From positions 1,802,001 to 1,866,000 of the forward strand of contig NZ_CAESCH010000001.1 in assembly GCF_903166545.1 (NCBI RefSeq): a stretch of DNA of 64,000 nucleotides, given 5' to 3'. A program made the position numbers and the translations under genes. Below, piece by piece: positions 8,414-17,646 of this stretch. The notes below the pieces were generated by a model. The model saw only the letters and a program-made list of their open reading frames with translations. It did no database searches and was not told the origin of the DNA. The first letter of the stretch is position 1, and each line of letters begins with the position of its first letter. This DNA is from Metabacillus schmidteae (GTDB lineage Bacteria; Bacillota; Bacilli; Bacillales; Bacillaceae).

Positions 8414-9268
8414 TTACTTATCCAATCTACTTTCAAAGAGCATCCTATATTCGGTAGGTGTCATTCCCTCCTGTTCTAAAAAACGCTTATTAAAATAGCT
8501 AATACTAGGATAACCTGCCTTTAGTGCGATATCCTTTATGGTCATATCTTTTTTGTCCAATAGCCATTGCTTGCTCATTTGCAGGCGGCAAAGGGTAATG
8601 AATTGCATCGGAGTCATTTGAGTAGCTCTTTTAAATAAACGGCAAAAATAATAAGTACTAACACCTGTTTGTTCAGCCCAGTATTCCAGTTCAAATGGTT
8701 CACACGCTCTTCTTTGCATACTTGGTAAGAGTGTTTGAATCCGATCATCTAATTCCTGTCTTCGAACAGAAGTTTTTGGGGAGGCGTTTGTGATAAATTC
8801 CATTAAAAAAGTATATGTCAAAATGGAAAGCTGCAGTAAATGCAAAAAACTATTGCTTTCTGCTTCACTTAAAAGCTGTTCATGAGCTTTTTCAAGAGAT
8901 GACAACTGTTGAATCGTCCATAATGAATGCTGATCAAACTCTTGTTCAGCTAAAAAAGAATGTAAGACACCTCCATAAAAATGAACCCATCGAATATTCC
9001 ACGGATCATCCTTGCTGCTATAATACCTTTGCTCCTGCATTGGAAAATATAAAAAAGCATCACCACGTTTTAATGTAAACCGATTGCCGTCAATTTCAAT
9101 GTATCCAGTTCCGGAAATAACAAAATGAATACTAAAATTATTTAAGGTACCTACTTGTCGGTCTACATCATGGTCAGGCTCTTCAAAGTACCAGCCAATG
9201 GATTCCGGCAGGATCATAAATTCATGATTTTGTAGAGTTGGCAGTAAATACTGTCTTAACACAAGCAT
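8414..9268 (-). CDS. AraC-family transcriptional regulator with cupin sensor domain
   Basis: 284 aa. The N-terminal half is a cupin-like sugar-sensing domain (HFVISGTGYIEIDGNRFTLKRGDAFLYFP near residues 50-80). The last 100 residues hold two helix-turn-helix motifs, ending in DIALKAGYPSISYFNKRFLEQEGMTPTEYR, the AraC signature. It probably activates the divergent oxidoreductase/aldo-keto reductase pair in response to a sugar or sugar acid; that link is inferred only from the 116-base divergent spacing. A GTG one codon earlier is possible; both lie after a weak GAAAGA. Confidence 0.85.
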   Translation of the reverse strand: MLVLRQYLLPTLQNHEFMILPESIGWYFEEPDHDVDRQVGTLNNFSIHFVISGTGYIEIDGNRFTLKRGDAFLYFPMQEQRYYSSKDDPWNIRWVHFYGGVLHSFLAEQEFDQHSLWTIQQLSSLEKAHEQLLSEAESNSFLHLLQLSILTYTFLMEFITNASPKTSVRRQELDDRIQTLLPSMQRRACEPFELEYWAEQTGVSTYYFCRLFKRATQMTPMQFITLCRLQMSKQWLLDKKDMTIKDIALKAGYPSISYFNKRFLEQEGMTPTEYRMLFESRLDK

Positions 9269-9384
9269 CACTCTTTCAGCGCAATATTGTTTTATAAAAA
9301 AGGCAAAATGATTCTATTTTTATTTTATGTGTAGTTTCATATAATGACAATATAGTATTAAGTTTACGTGAAGGGGAGATGAAC

Positions 9385-10380
9385 GTGGAAAAAATACGTT
9401 GGGGTATTATTGGGAGTGCTAAGATTGCAAAGGGGTCTGTCATCCCGGGGATACAGCAATCAGAAACTGGAGAAGTTGTAGCGATTGCAAGTAGAGGGTT
9501 GGAAAAAGCTAAGGTGACAGCAGAACAACTTGAGATTCCAAAAGCGTATGGAAGTTACGAGGAATTACTTGCAGATCCAGAAATTGAAGCCGTTTACATT
9601 CCGCTGCCAAATCATTTACATAAAGAATGGACAATTCGTGCAGCAGAAGCTGGCAAGCATGTATTATGTGAAAAACCGGTAGCTTTAAATGCTAATGAGG
9701 CAATTGAAATGACAGAAGCATGTCAAAAAGCTGGCGTCGTCTTTGCTGAAGCATTTATGTATCGCTATCATCCCCGTTATGAGCGTATTCGTGACATCAT
9801 CCAATCTGGTGAAATCGGCGAAGTACGTGGGATTCATGCAACATTTACATTTAATAATGCCAAAGACTCAGAAAATGTCCGTTACAAAAAAGAATGGGGC
9901 GGCGGCTCCCTATACGATGTCGGTGTTTATCCAATAAGTGCAGCAAGAATGATCTTAAATCAAGAGCCGCAAGCTGCAACCGTTCACGGTTTCTTCTCAG
10001 AGCAGCATGATAACGTGGATATGATGGCTTCCGGACTTCTAGAATTTGAAAATGGCTTAGCATTAACATTTGATTGCGGGATGTGGGCAGCCTTTAGAAA
10101 TGAACTGGAGATCGTAGGCACAGAAGGGCGTATTGAAGTTCCGTCGGCATTTATTGTTCATCAAAATGAGCAGGATCATATTCATGTCTACACAAAAGAT
10201 GGGAAAAGAGATGTCGAGGTTCCATACGTCAATCAATACGCTTTACAGGCAGATGCTATTGGAAGAAGCATTCGAAATGGCGAACCACTACCATACCCTG
10301 CAACAGATGCCATTCTAAATATGAAAGTTCTAGATGCTTGTCTAACATCAGCAAATGAGCGTCGTCGTGTTGAATTATAA
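9385..10380 (+). CDS. Gfo/Idh/MocA family NAD(P)-dependent oxidoreductase
   Basis: 331 aa. A Rossmann domain opens the protein (IRWGIIGSAKIAKGSVIPGI), and the family motif HVLCEKPVALNANEA with catalytic-type EKP is near residue 95. The C-terminal domain has GGGSLYDVGVYPISAARMI. It oxidises or reduces a sugar, inositol or sugar-acid ring, substrate not readable. GTG 9385 lies six bases after AAGGGGAG; the ATG at 9379 directly abuts that site and is less likely. It is followed 18 bases later by an aldo/keto reductase and faces the AraC-type regulator. Confidence 0.87.
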   Translation: MEKIRWGIIGSAKIAKGSVIPGIQQSETGEVVAIASRGLEKAKVTAEQLEIPKAYGSYEELLADPEIEAVYIPLPNHLHKEWTIRAAEAGKHVLCEKPVALNANEAIEMTEACQKAGVVFAEAFMYRYHPRYERIRDIIQSGEIGEVRGIHATFTFNNAKDSENVRYKKEWGGGSLYDVGVYPISAARMILNQEPQAATVHGFFSEQHDNVDMMASGLLEFENGLALTFDCGMWAAFRNELEIVGTEGRIEVPSAFIVHQNEQDHIHVYTKDGKRDVEVPYVNQYALQADAIGRSIRNGEPLPYPATDAILNMKVLDACLTSANERRRVEL

Positions 10381-10398
10381 AAAAATGGAGGGGTTACG

Positions 10399-11325
10399 AT
10401 GAAAACAATTACGATACCGGGTATAGAAAAGCCAATTACATCATTAATTCAAGGTTCAGATTATTTTAAACCTAGTGTATACGAGAAAGTATGCAATGTT
10501 CTTGATCGTTATGTAGCCATCGGAGGAAATACCATTGATACGGCTCATATCTATTGTGGCGGAGAAAGTGAAGTTGCAATTGGGATGTGGATGAAAGAAC
10601 GTAATAATCGTGAGGATATTGTGATCCTGACAAAAGGGGCCCATCACGATCACACAGGTCCACGCGTGAATGCTGAAGCAATCTCTGAGGAATTATTTGT
10701 AAGCTTAGATCGCCTACAAACAGATTATGTTGATTTATACGCTCTTCATCGTGACGATCCAACCGTACCTGTAAGTGAAATAATAGATGCGTTAAACGAA
10801 CATATTAAGGCTGGCAGAATTAAAGCCATTGGAGGATCGAACTGGACTGTCCAGAGATTACAGGAAGCAAATGAATATGCAGCTGAAAACGGGCTTGTTG
10901 GATTTACCTTTAGTAGCCCAAATCTGAGTTTGGCAAAGGTAAATGAGCCATTCTGGGCGGGGTGTGTATCGGCTAATGCAACTGACCTAGCATGGCATAA
11001 AGAACATCAATTTCCACTTTTATCATGGTCTTCACAAGCCAGGGGCTTTTTCACAGGACGTTTTTCACCTGAGGATAGAAGTAACAGTGACATTGTGCGT
11101 GTTTTTTATAGTGATGCAAACTGGGAACGCCTGCGTCGTGCAGAACAATTAGCTAAAGAAAAAGGTGTTACGACCATTCAAATCGCACTTGCATATGTAC
11201 TTAACCAGCCGTTTCCTGCTTGTGCCCTGATTGGAGCACAAAATGAACAGGAGTTACAATCATGTAACGAAGGTTCAATGGTTGTCCTGACAGAAGAAGA
11301 ATTAAATTGGCTAGAGAATGTGTAA
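10399..11325 (+). CDS. Aldo/keto reductase
   Basis: 308-aa TIM-barrel NADPH reductase. The catalytic set is visible: Asp and Tyr in NTIDTAHIYCGGESE, Lys in VILTKGAHH, and His in LYALHRDDP. SNW and ARGFFTGRF fit cofactor-binding segments. ATG 10399 follows TGGAGGGG. It is likely co-transcribed with the upstream Gfo/Idh/MocA gene and ended by a terminator at 11369. The pair suggests oxidation and reduction of a sugar derivative; the compound cannot be inferred. Confidence 0.87.
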   Translation: MKTITIPGIEKPITSLIQGSDYFKPSVYEKVCNVLDRYVAIGGNTIDTAHIYCGGESEVAIGMWMKERNNREDIVILTKGAHHDHTGPRVNAEAISEELFVSLDRLQTDYVDLYALHRDDPTVPVSEIIDALNEHIKAGRIKAIGGSNWTVQRLQEANEYAAENGLVGFTFSSPNLSLAKVNEPFWAGCVSANATDLAWHKEHQFPLLSWSSQARGFFTGRFSPEDRSNSDIVRVFYSDANWERLRRAEQLAKEKGVTTIQIALAYVLNQPFPACALIGAQNEQELQSCNEGSMVVLTEEELNWLENV

Positions 11326-11368
11326 AATTAATAATCGTATATTACTAGAAAAATAAATTTTTATTATG

Positions 11369-11404
11369 GCTTAAATCCTTGTTAGCTGGGGTTTAAGCTT
11401 TTTT
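11369..11404 (+). terminator. Terminator after the aldo/keto reductase gene
   Basis: GCTTAAATCC pairs with GGGTTTAAGC (one G-T pair) and runs into six T. Confidence 0.75.
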
Positions 11405-11419
11405 GTTTTAGTAATAAAG

Positions 11420-11449
11420 TTGAAAAGAAACTTTACACCCCTATATTAT
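11420..11449 (+). promoter_or_regulatory. Possible sigma-A promoter of the first kinase/regulator module
   Basis: TTGAAA and TATTAT separated by 18 bases, 16 bases after the preceding terminator and 85 bases before the kinase start. Reasonable but not exact match to the consensus. Confidence 0.4.
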
Positions 11450-11534
11450 ATTGAACAACTTATCATTTATCATTAAAATAAAACCAATAAATGAAACCGT
11501 TTTATTTTGCGGAAAGACCTCAGGAGGTAAAATC

Positions 11535-13292
11535 ATGCCATTTTCAACTAAGCTTAAATACTACTTAAATAGATATATCCTGGAAAGCATGCAAAGAAAG
11601 CTTATGGTAACACTGCTTCTTGTCATGATGGTCCCTTTATTAATTTTTATGTTGGTCTCAACACATATTTCCAGAGGTGCTGTGGAATCTTCGGAAATAA
11701 GCTCAAACCAATCTAGAATGGAGCTATCTAAGAGTTACATAGAAGAACAACTTAACTGGTTTGATGATTTTTTGTTTACAGCCCTTGTAGATGAAAATCT
11801 GGTTCCAAGTATAACCACAATTGATAATATTACGACGACAAATTCCTTTAATACGCAATCATACATTCAGGATAAATTATTTGCTTTGTATAACGGGAAT
11901 GATCACATTCTTTCTGTTACCCTAACATCATATGAAGATAAGCTTTCATATAAGGTCGAACAAAGGGAGTTCTTCGTAACGAATATGAAAGCCTCTGCCC
12001 ATCAAGTTGCTGGGAAGGATTCCATGTTTTCAGTTAATTCGTCCACAAAAAGTTTTACATTCGGTCGAAATATCTATCGTTTTGAAGATCAAAAACTAGT
12101 AGGCAGAATAGACTTAAAGGTATCCTTTGATTTTATTTCACCTATTGCAGGAAATCTTCAAAGTAATATGGAGGAATCGATTGTTTTAGTTGATTCAAAA
12201 GGAAACCAGCTTTTTACACTTGATGAAAATGGTGAGGTTGCCCTAAAAGATCTTTCCTCTCTATTAGATCAACAGCAAGAAATGAATTATTTTACTCTCA
12301 ATCAAGATTATTATTTTTATCAGGAAATGATGGATAAGAGAATTGTATTAATAAAGGTTGTTCCTGAAGAAGTTATGATGGTCGGTTCAAAACATATTGG
12401 ACAAACGGGTTTATTGATTCTCCTTATCTCGATTTGTTTTACCATTATTTTGTCTATATTTATTTCTAATCAAGTGGCAAAACCCATAGTTTTACTTACA
12501 AAAAAAATGGAGCATGTAGAAGAGAATAATTTTAACGTAAAAATTAATTCGAAACGAACAGATGAAATCGGAATTCTTCAAAGAAAATTTAAAGAAATGA
12601 TTGATAGAATTAGAGATTTAATTGAAAAGGATTATAAGCGGGAAATGGAAAATCGAGATGCGCAATTTCTGGCATTGCAATCACAGATAAATCCTCATTT
12701 CCTATATAACACTCTTCAGGTTGTTTCAGGAATGGCCTTGAAAAAGGGAGCAAAGGAAATCTATGAAATGATCCAAAAATTAGGTGGAATGTTCCGATAT
12801 ATTACGAATAAACGAGGAGATCTTGTCTTTATATGGGAAGAGGTGCAACATTTACAAAACTACTTGTATATCCAGAAGGTTCGGTTTGGAGAGAATATTT
12901 CAATCGATTTATTTGTTGATGAGCAGGCAAAAGATGCTATTATCCCACTTTTAACATTACAACCTATTGTAGAAAATTCGTTTAAACATGGGTTTGAATC
13001 TCAAGTTGAAAAAGGATTTTTGAAAATTGATATCCAAAAGGTCTTTGATGAAATTGAAGTTGTTATAGAAGATAATGGAATGGGGATGACAGAGGAAGTA
13101 TTACAACAATTGAAAGATAAGCTTTTAACTGACAGCTATTCGCATCATCGCAGTATAGGATTAAAAAATGTTGATACTAGAATGAAACTTTATTTTGGTA
13201 GAGAATATGGAGTTGAGATTACTAGCCAAAAATCTCAATTTACGAAGGTTTTAATTAGAATGCCTTATCAAAAAGGAAGTGAACATAAATGA
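11535..13292 (+). CDS. YesM-like sensor histidine kinase of carbohydrate two-component system 1
   Basis: 585 aa. One membrane helix at about residues 20-40 (LMVTLLLVMMVPLLIFML), an extracellular sensor of about 240 residues, a second helix near 295, then a HAMP segment. The LytS/YesM-type His_kinase domain follows with QSQINPHFLYNT, whose His is residue 388, and the ATPase boxes ENSFKHGF and EDNGMGM. ATG 11535 follows CAGGAGGT; the earlier frame from 11451 has no ribosome site. It overlaps the regulator gene by four bases (ATGA). The pair sits directly upstream of a sugar ABC importer and probably senses the same carbohydrate outside the cell. Confidence 0.9.
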   Translation: MPFSTKLKYYLNRYILESMQRKLMVTLLLVMMVPLLIFMLVSTHISRGAVESSEISSNQSRMELSKSYIEEQLNWFDDFLFTALVDENLVPSITTIDNITTTNSFNTQSYIQDKLFALYNGNDHILSVTLTSYEDKLSYKVEQREFFVTNMKASAHQVAGKDSMFSVNSSTKSFTFGRNIYRFEDQKLVGRIDLKVSFDFISPIAGNLQSNMEESIVLVDSKGNQLFTLDENGEVALKDLSSLLDQQQEMNYFTLNQDYYFYQEMMDKRIVLIKVVPEEVMMVGSKHIGQTGLLILLISICFTIILSIFISNQVAKPIVLLTKKMEHVEENNFNVKINSKRTDEIGILQRKFKEMIDRIRDLIEKDYKREMENRDAQFLALQSQINPHFLYNTLQVVSGMALKKGAKEIYEMIQKLGGMFRYITNKRGDLVFIWEEVQHLQNYLYIQKVRFGENISIDLFVDEQAKDAIIPLLTLQPIVENSFKHGFESQVEKGFLKIDIQKVFDEIEVVIEDNGMGMTEEVLQQLKDKLLTDSYSHHRSIGLKNVDTRMKLYFGREYGVEITSQKSQFTKVLIRMPYQKGSEHK

Positions 13293-14365
13293 CAACTCTA
13301 TTAATTATTGATGATGAAAGTTGGACAAGGGAAACGGTAAAAGCTTTAATTGATATGAATTCATTAGGAATAACAAAATTGATTGAAGCTACAAATGGTG
13401 AAGAAGCGATTAAACAAATTAACTCGGAAAGTCCTGACTTTATTATGACAGATATGAAAATGCCAGGTATAGATGGCATTAGATTGTTAGAGGTTATTGA
13501 ACAAAAGTATTCTGATATTCCAACAATTGTTTTAAGCGGTTATCAAGACTTTGTTTATACAAGACAGGCGATTAAGTCTGGAGTTATTGAATATTTGCCA
13601 AAGCCTGTAGATGAAAACGAATTGAACGATGCACTGAAAAAAGCTGTTTTGGAAAAACAGAAAAAAGAACAAAAGCAGATTGGTTATCAATTCTTTACAG
13701 CGAAACAGCCTGAGGTACTTGATATGATTGAATCCTTTCGCCAAACTGTATCCTTTTCATTAAAAGAATTAAATGCAAAACAATTATCAGCAAGTATTCA
13801 GCATTTTATTGCAAAGATAAAGGATGAATTAAAACTTGATCCTTCGTTTACTATGTATCTTCATCAAGTGTTTCTTGTATTACTTGAAGAAACATTAAAG
13901 GAGCATAGAATAAAGCTTGAAGAGATAGGGTTGCAATGGAATGAAATAAAGTATAGTGAAAATCAATCATTAGAAAATGAACTTATGACACAACTGAGAA
14001 TAGGTGAACAGCTAATTTGTAAAGTAGGAGAAATAAAAAAACAAAAAACAAAGATCAACTTGGATGATATTAAGCAGTATTTAAATGAACATTCTACATC
14101 TCCAAATATATCACTTGAGGTGATTGCTAAGAAATTCTATGTAAGTAAAGAATATTTAACGACTGCTTTCAAAAAGAAGTACGGATGTAATGTAACAGAG
14201 TATATTATCGCTACACGTATGGAAAAGGCGAAAGAACTAATTATGACGACTACATTGCAATATAAAACGATTGCCGAAATGATCGGGTATGAAGATGTAT
14301 CGTATTTTTATAGAGTTTTTAAGAAATATTATGGATGCTCACCTGGGACAATTCGGAAAACTTAA
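13289..14365 (+). CDS. YesN-like AraC-type response regulator 1
   Basis: 358 aa. Receiver domain 1-120 with phospho-acceptor Asp55 in FIMTDMKMPGIDG, a Thr/Ser switch in IVLSGYQ and Lys in LPKPVD. The middle 130 residues are a linker. The last 100 residues are an AraC DNA-binding domain (SLEVIAKKFYVSKEYLTTAFKKKYG, then TIAEMIGYEDVSYFYRVFKKYYG). It is about 170 residues shorter than the second YesN-like regulator in this window, the difference being in the linker. Translationally coupled to the kinase; the likely target is the importer operon starting 85 bases downstream. Confidence 0.9.
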   Translation: MTTLLIIDDESWTRETVKALIDMNSLGITKLIEATNGEEAIKQINSESPDFIMTDMKMPGIDGIRLLEVIEQKYSDIPTIVLSGYQDFVYTRQAIKSGVIEYLPKPVDENELNDALKKAVLEKQKKEQKQIGYQFFTAKQPEVLDMIESFRQTVSFSLKELNAKQLSASIQHFIAKIKDELKLDPSFTMYLHQVFLVLLEETLKEHRIKLEEIGLQWNEIKYSENQSLENELMTQLRIGEQLICKVGEIKKQKTKINLDDIKQYLNEHSTSPNISLEVIAKKFYVSKEYLTTAFKKKYGCNVTEYIIATRMEKAKELIMTTTLQYKTIAEMIGYEDVSYFYRVFKKYYGCSPGTIRKT

Positions 14366-14376
14366 AATAGTACAAA

Positions 14377-14390
14377 TGTAAGCGTTAATA
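14377..14390 (+). promoter_or_regulatory. cre site (CcpA operator) before the sugar importer operon
   Basis: TGTAAGCGTTAATA fits the cre consensus TGWAANCGNTNWCA at 13 of 14 positions. It lies 61 bases before the start of the receptor gene, so the GH42/GH30 operon is probably under carbon catabolite repression by CcpA. Confidence 0.7.
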
Positions 14391-14450
14391 TTTTCGATTT
14401 TTTTAAAAGTAAAAACCTATTAAGATAGAAGCATGAAAGGGGAGTTGGAA

Positions 14451-15728
14451 ATGAAAAAAGCGCTTACATTATTGATTGCAACTGCATTATTCTTAGGAAT
14501 TCTAGCTGGTTGCAGTGCTGGTGGCAGCAATTCTTCCGGTGATGGAGAAGGAAGTTCTGACAAAGTTGAGCTAAAAGTATTTATTGGACAGCCAAGATTT
14601 AAAGAGCAATATGAAACATACATTGATCAATTTATTGCGAAGCAAAAAGAAGAAAAAGGGCGAGATGTAACGGTAAAGCTTGAGCTTCCAAGTGTAAATG
14701 AAGCCGATCAATTATTAAAAACAAGACTTGCTTCAGGAGATAGTCCAGACGTATTCGCCATTCATGCTATTAATGATATCCCAGTTTATGATAAAGCAGG
14801 TTACTTAGAAGATTTATCAGGGGAACCTTTCGTAGAAAAATTATATGATACTGTAAAACCGATGGTATCTAGAGATGATCGAGTTCTTGCAGTACCTTTA
14901 GAAACACTTCAATGGGGCTTTGTTTACAATAAAGATATCTTTGAAGAAAATGGATTAGAAGTACCAAAAACGTTAACGGAAATGAAAGCGGTTGTAAAAG
15001 AGCTTGAAGATAAAGGAATTACACCTTTTATTAGAGCCTATAAAGATTCATATATACCACAATTATTCCTGCCTTTAACAGTAGGTGCACTTGAAAGTAC
15101 AAGCAATAAAGGCTTTGTCGATTCAATGAATGCCGGAGAAGGATCTTTTGAGGATTTAAAGGGCATGTTTGACATTATTGACCTTGTTCATGCACATGGA
15201 ACAGATCGACCATTTGAAGTAGGTCAAGACCAAGGAGCTGCTGCTTTCGCCAGCGGTCAAGCAGCAATGTGGGTTCAAGGACCATGGATGGCAGAATCTA
15301 TGTTGGCAACTAATGAGAAGTTTAACTTTGGTGTTGCACCACTCCCAATCAATGATGACGAAAGTGCAACACTTATCAACTTGGGTGCATCAACATCACT
15401 AGCGGTTTCGAAAGAAAGTAAAGTGAAGGATGTAGCAAAAGATTTCATTAACTATATTCTTGATGATGAAGATTCCAGTGCTTTCTATGAAAGCTTAGGG
15501 TTTAATCCGCTTTCAACAGTTCACACATTTGAAACATACCCTTGGCTAGAGGAATCTTCTAAGTATGTAGAAGAAGGAAAAGTTTATCAAGATCCAACAA
15601 TTCCATCTGCAGTTAAATCTGCATCTGAGAAGATGCTCCAGAGCTATTATGCTGACGATGCATCACAAGAAGATGTCATTGCTGAACTGGATCGCGCATG
15701 GGAAGAGTATAACAAAGTAAATAAATAA
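14451..15728 (+). CDS. Sugar ABC transporter substrate-binding lipoprotein 1
   Basis: 425-aa family 1 extracellular solute-binding protein. It starts with a lipoprotein signal: KK, a hydrophobic core and the lipobox ILAGC with Cys about residue 20, then a Ser/Gly-rich tether. The mature part has VPLETLQWGFVYNKDIFEENGLEVPKTL and AAFASGQAAMWVQGPW, typical of receptors for oligosaccharides. ATG 14451 lies eight bases after GGGGAG. It is followed by two permeases and two glycosidases, so the ligand is probably a beta-linked galactosyl or glucosyl oligosaccharide. Confidence 0.9.
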   Translation: MKKALTLLIATALFLGILAGCSAGGSNSSGDGEGSSDKVELKVFIGQPRFKEQYETYIDQFIAKQKEEKGRDVTVKLELPSVNEADQLLKTRLASGDSPDVFAIHAINDIPVYDKAGYLEDLSGEPFVEKLYDTVKPMVSRDDRVLAVPLETLQWGFVYNKDIFEENGLEVPKTLTEMKAVVKELEDKGITPFIRAYKDSYIPQLFLPLTVGALESTSNKGFVDSMNAGEGSFEDLKGMFDIIDLVHAHGTDRPFEVGQDQGAAAFASGQAAMWVQGPWMAESMLATNEKFNFGVAPLPINDDESATLINLGASTSLAVSKESKVKDVAKDFINYILDDEDSSAFYESLGFNPLSTVHTFETYPWLEESSKYVEEGKVYQDPTIPSAVKSASEKMLQSYYADDASQEDVIAELDRAWEEYNKVNK

Positions 15729-15740
15729 TCAATCAATATA

Positions 15741-15775
15741 AGTGAAGGGCAGTTTCCAATAAACTGTCTTTCACT
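15741..15775 (+). terminator. Hairpin between receptor and permease genes
   Basis: AGTGAAGGGCAGTT pairs with AACTGTCTTTCACT (two G-T pairs). No proper T run follows, so it more likely stabilises the receptor mRNA or partly attenuates transcription, giving more receptor than permease, than fully terminates. Confidence 0.55.
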
Positions 15776-15865
15776 TTATAAAAATGGTTGGTAGAAGTTG
15801 AAATATCACATATACCTCTGAATAATATCTTCCAATAGAATCCTAGAGTGAAAGGAATGAGTAAT

Positions 15866-16801
15866 GTGGCAGTAACAGAATTGAAGAGTCCGGCTAAGGA
15901 AGTTACCACTACGAAGAAAAAAGCGTTCAAGGACAATAGTCACTTACGATTAATCTTATTTGTTTTACCTGCGTTTATCTTCTATATCCTATTCCTTTTG
16001 ATCCCAACAATTGGTGCTGGAGTTTATAGTTTCACAGATTGGAACGGTTTAAATAAAACGTATAATTTTGTAGGTTTTAGCAATTATATTGAGGCGTTTA
16101 AAGATGATTCAGCTTTTAGACATTCCTTCTGGTTTACACTAAAATACACCATTTTTGTCTTTGTCATTCAGAATGTTGTTGCTCTAGGATTAGCATTATT
16201 AATCGAAACAAGAACAAGATCAAAAGGGTTTTTTAGAACTATTTTCTTTATGCCAAACATGATCAGTTTAATTATCAGCTCATTAATGTTTTCATTTATC
16301 TTTACAAATGTTTTTCCGGAATTATCGAAGAAAACGATTTTCTCAATATTAGATCAGTCCTGGATTGGAGACCCAAAAGTTTCGTTTTACTCCATTGTAA
16401 TCGTATCTTTATGGCAAGGAATTGGTTACATGATGGTCATTTATATGGCAGCACTTCAGGGGGTTCCTAAGCAATTAAAAGAAGCATCAATGATTGATGG
16501 GGCAAATGTGTTCCAACGTCTTAGACATGTTGTTATTCCAATGATCATGCATGCCATTACAATTTGTTGTTTCTTAACATTAAATGGAGCATTTAAAGTA
16601 TTTGATGTGGTATATGCTCTTACACAAGGCGGCCCAGGTACATCTACACAGGTTATGGCGCTAAATATCTACGAGGAAGCATTCTCGAATAATTTCCGTT
16701 TTGGTTATGCAAACGCAAAAGCGATGATTCTGTTCCTCGTGGTCCTACTCATTACACTAATTCAAGTGAGTATCTTAAAGCGCAAGGAGGTTGAAGCATG
16801 A
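15866..16801 (+). CDS. Sugar ABC transporter permease, MalF/UgpA type, system 1
   Basis: 311 aa, six predicted membrane helices beginning with LILFVLPAFIFYILFLLIPTIGAG. The EAA loop that contacts the ATPase reads LKEASMIDGANVFQRLRHVVIPMI near residue 205. GTG 15866 lies nine bases after AAAGGA; the ATG at 15857 abuts that site. The last four bases overlap the next permease gene. No ATPase is encoded in the operon, so a shared MsmX-like ATPase elsewhere is expected, as known for Bacillus sugar importers of this type. Confidence 0.88.
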   Translation: MAVTELKSPAKEVTTTKKKAFKDNSHLRLILFVLPAFIFYILFLLIPTIGAGVYSFTDWNGLNKTYNFVGFSNYIEAFKDDSAFRHSFWFTLKYTIFVFVIQNVVALGLALLIETRTRSKGFFRTIFFMPNMISLIISSLMFSFIFTNVFPELSKKTIFSILDQSWIGDPKVSFYSIVIVSLWQGIGYMMVIYMAALQGVPKQLKEASMIDGANVFQRLRHVVIPMIMHAITICCFLTLNGAFKVFDVVYALTQGGPGTSTQVMALNIYEEAFSNNFRFGYANAKAMILFLVVLLITLIQVSILKRKEVEA

Positions 16802-17622
16802 GGAAAAATCTTACTTCATCCATAGTGATCAACTTAATCTTAACTGTTTTTGCCATTATTTCATTCTTCCCAATTTATATGGCGTTTATCAATTCCTTTA
16901 AAACCCAAGGGGAGATCTTTACGTCAGTCTTATCATTCCCAACATCTTTTTCATTAGAAAACTATATTGGGGTTTTTACAGAGTTGGACCTATTAAGCAG
17001 CTCATTTAACACGCTAATAGTAACAGTTCTAGGATTAGCAGGAATTGTCATATGTGGTTCACTTGCCGGTTATAAGTTAGCCAGAACATCTGGAAAATTA
17101 AGCGCGCTTATTTTCACCCTCTTTATTGCATCAATGCTTGTTCCGTTCCACTCCATAATGATTACGCTAAGTCAAATGGCGAAAGGTTTAGGAATACAAG
17201 GATCCTTATCAGGTCTTGGTTTAATTTATATAGGTCTTGGGGTAAATATGGCGGTCTTCCTTTATCATGGGTTTGTGAAATCGATACCAAGAGAGTTGGA
17301 AGAGGCTGCTAAAATAGACGGCTGTAATGATATACAAATCTTTATTCGAATTATTTTTCCATTGTTAAAGCCAATTACAGCTACAATCTTAGTATTAAAT
17401 GTTTTATGGCTTTGGAATGACTTCTTATTACCATTAATCATGCTAACAGATGTTAATAACTATACCCTTATGCTCTCAATCAATATGTTATTTGGTCAAT
17501 ATGTGGCAGACTGGCCAAAAATTTTAGCAGCTTTAGTCTTAACAGCTTTACCGGTTGTCGTGTTCTATGCGTTTTTCCAAAAATATATCCTTGAGGGTAT
17601 TGCCGATGGAGCTATTAAGTAA
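16798..17622 (+). CDS. Sugar ABC transporter permease, MalG/UgpE type, system 1
   Basis: 274 aa with six membrane helices. The EAA loop is LEEAAKIDGCNDIQIFIRIIFPLLKP at about residues 165-190, followed by VLNVLWLWNDFLLPL, a signature of the MalG group. Starts with ATG in an ATGA overlap with its partner, indicating coupled translation and a heterodimeric pore. Ends 24 bases before the GH42 gene. Confidence 0.9.
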   Translation: MRKNLTSSIVINLILTVFAIISFFPIYMAFINSFKTQGEIFTSVLSFPTSFSLENYIGVFTELDLLSSSFNTLIVTVLGLAGIVICGSLAGYKLARTSGKLSALIFTLFIASMLVPFHSIMITLSQMAKGLGIQGSLSGLGLIYIGLGVNMAVFLYHGFVKSIPRELEEAAKIDGCNDIQIFIRIIFPLLKPITATILVLNVLWLWNDFLLPLIMLTDVNNYTLMLSINMLFGQYVADWPKILAALVLTALPVVVFYAFFQKYILEGIADGAIK

Positions 17623-17646
17623 GATGGAAAGGATGTTATGTAAGAG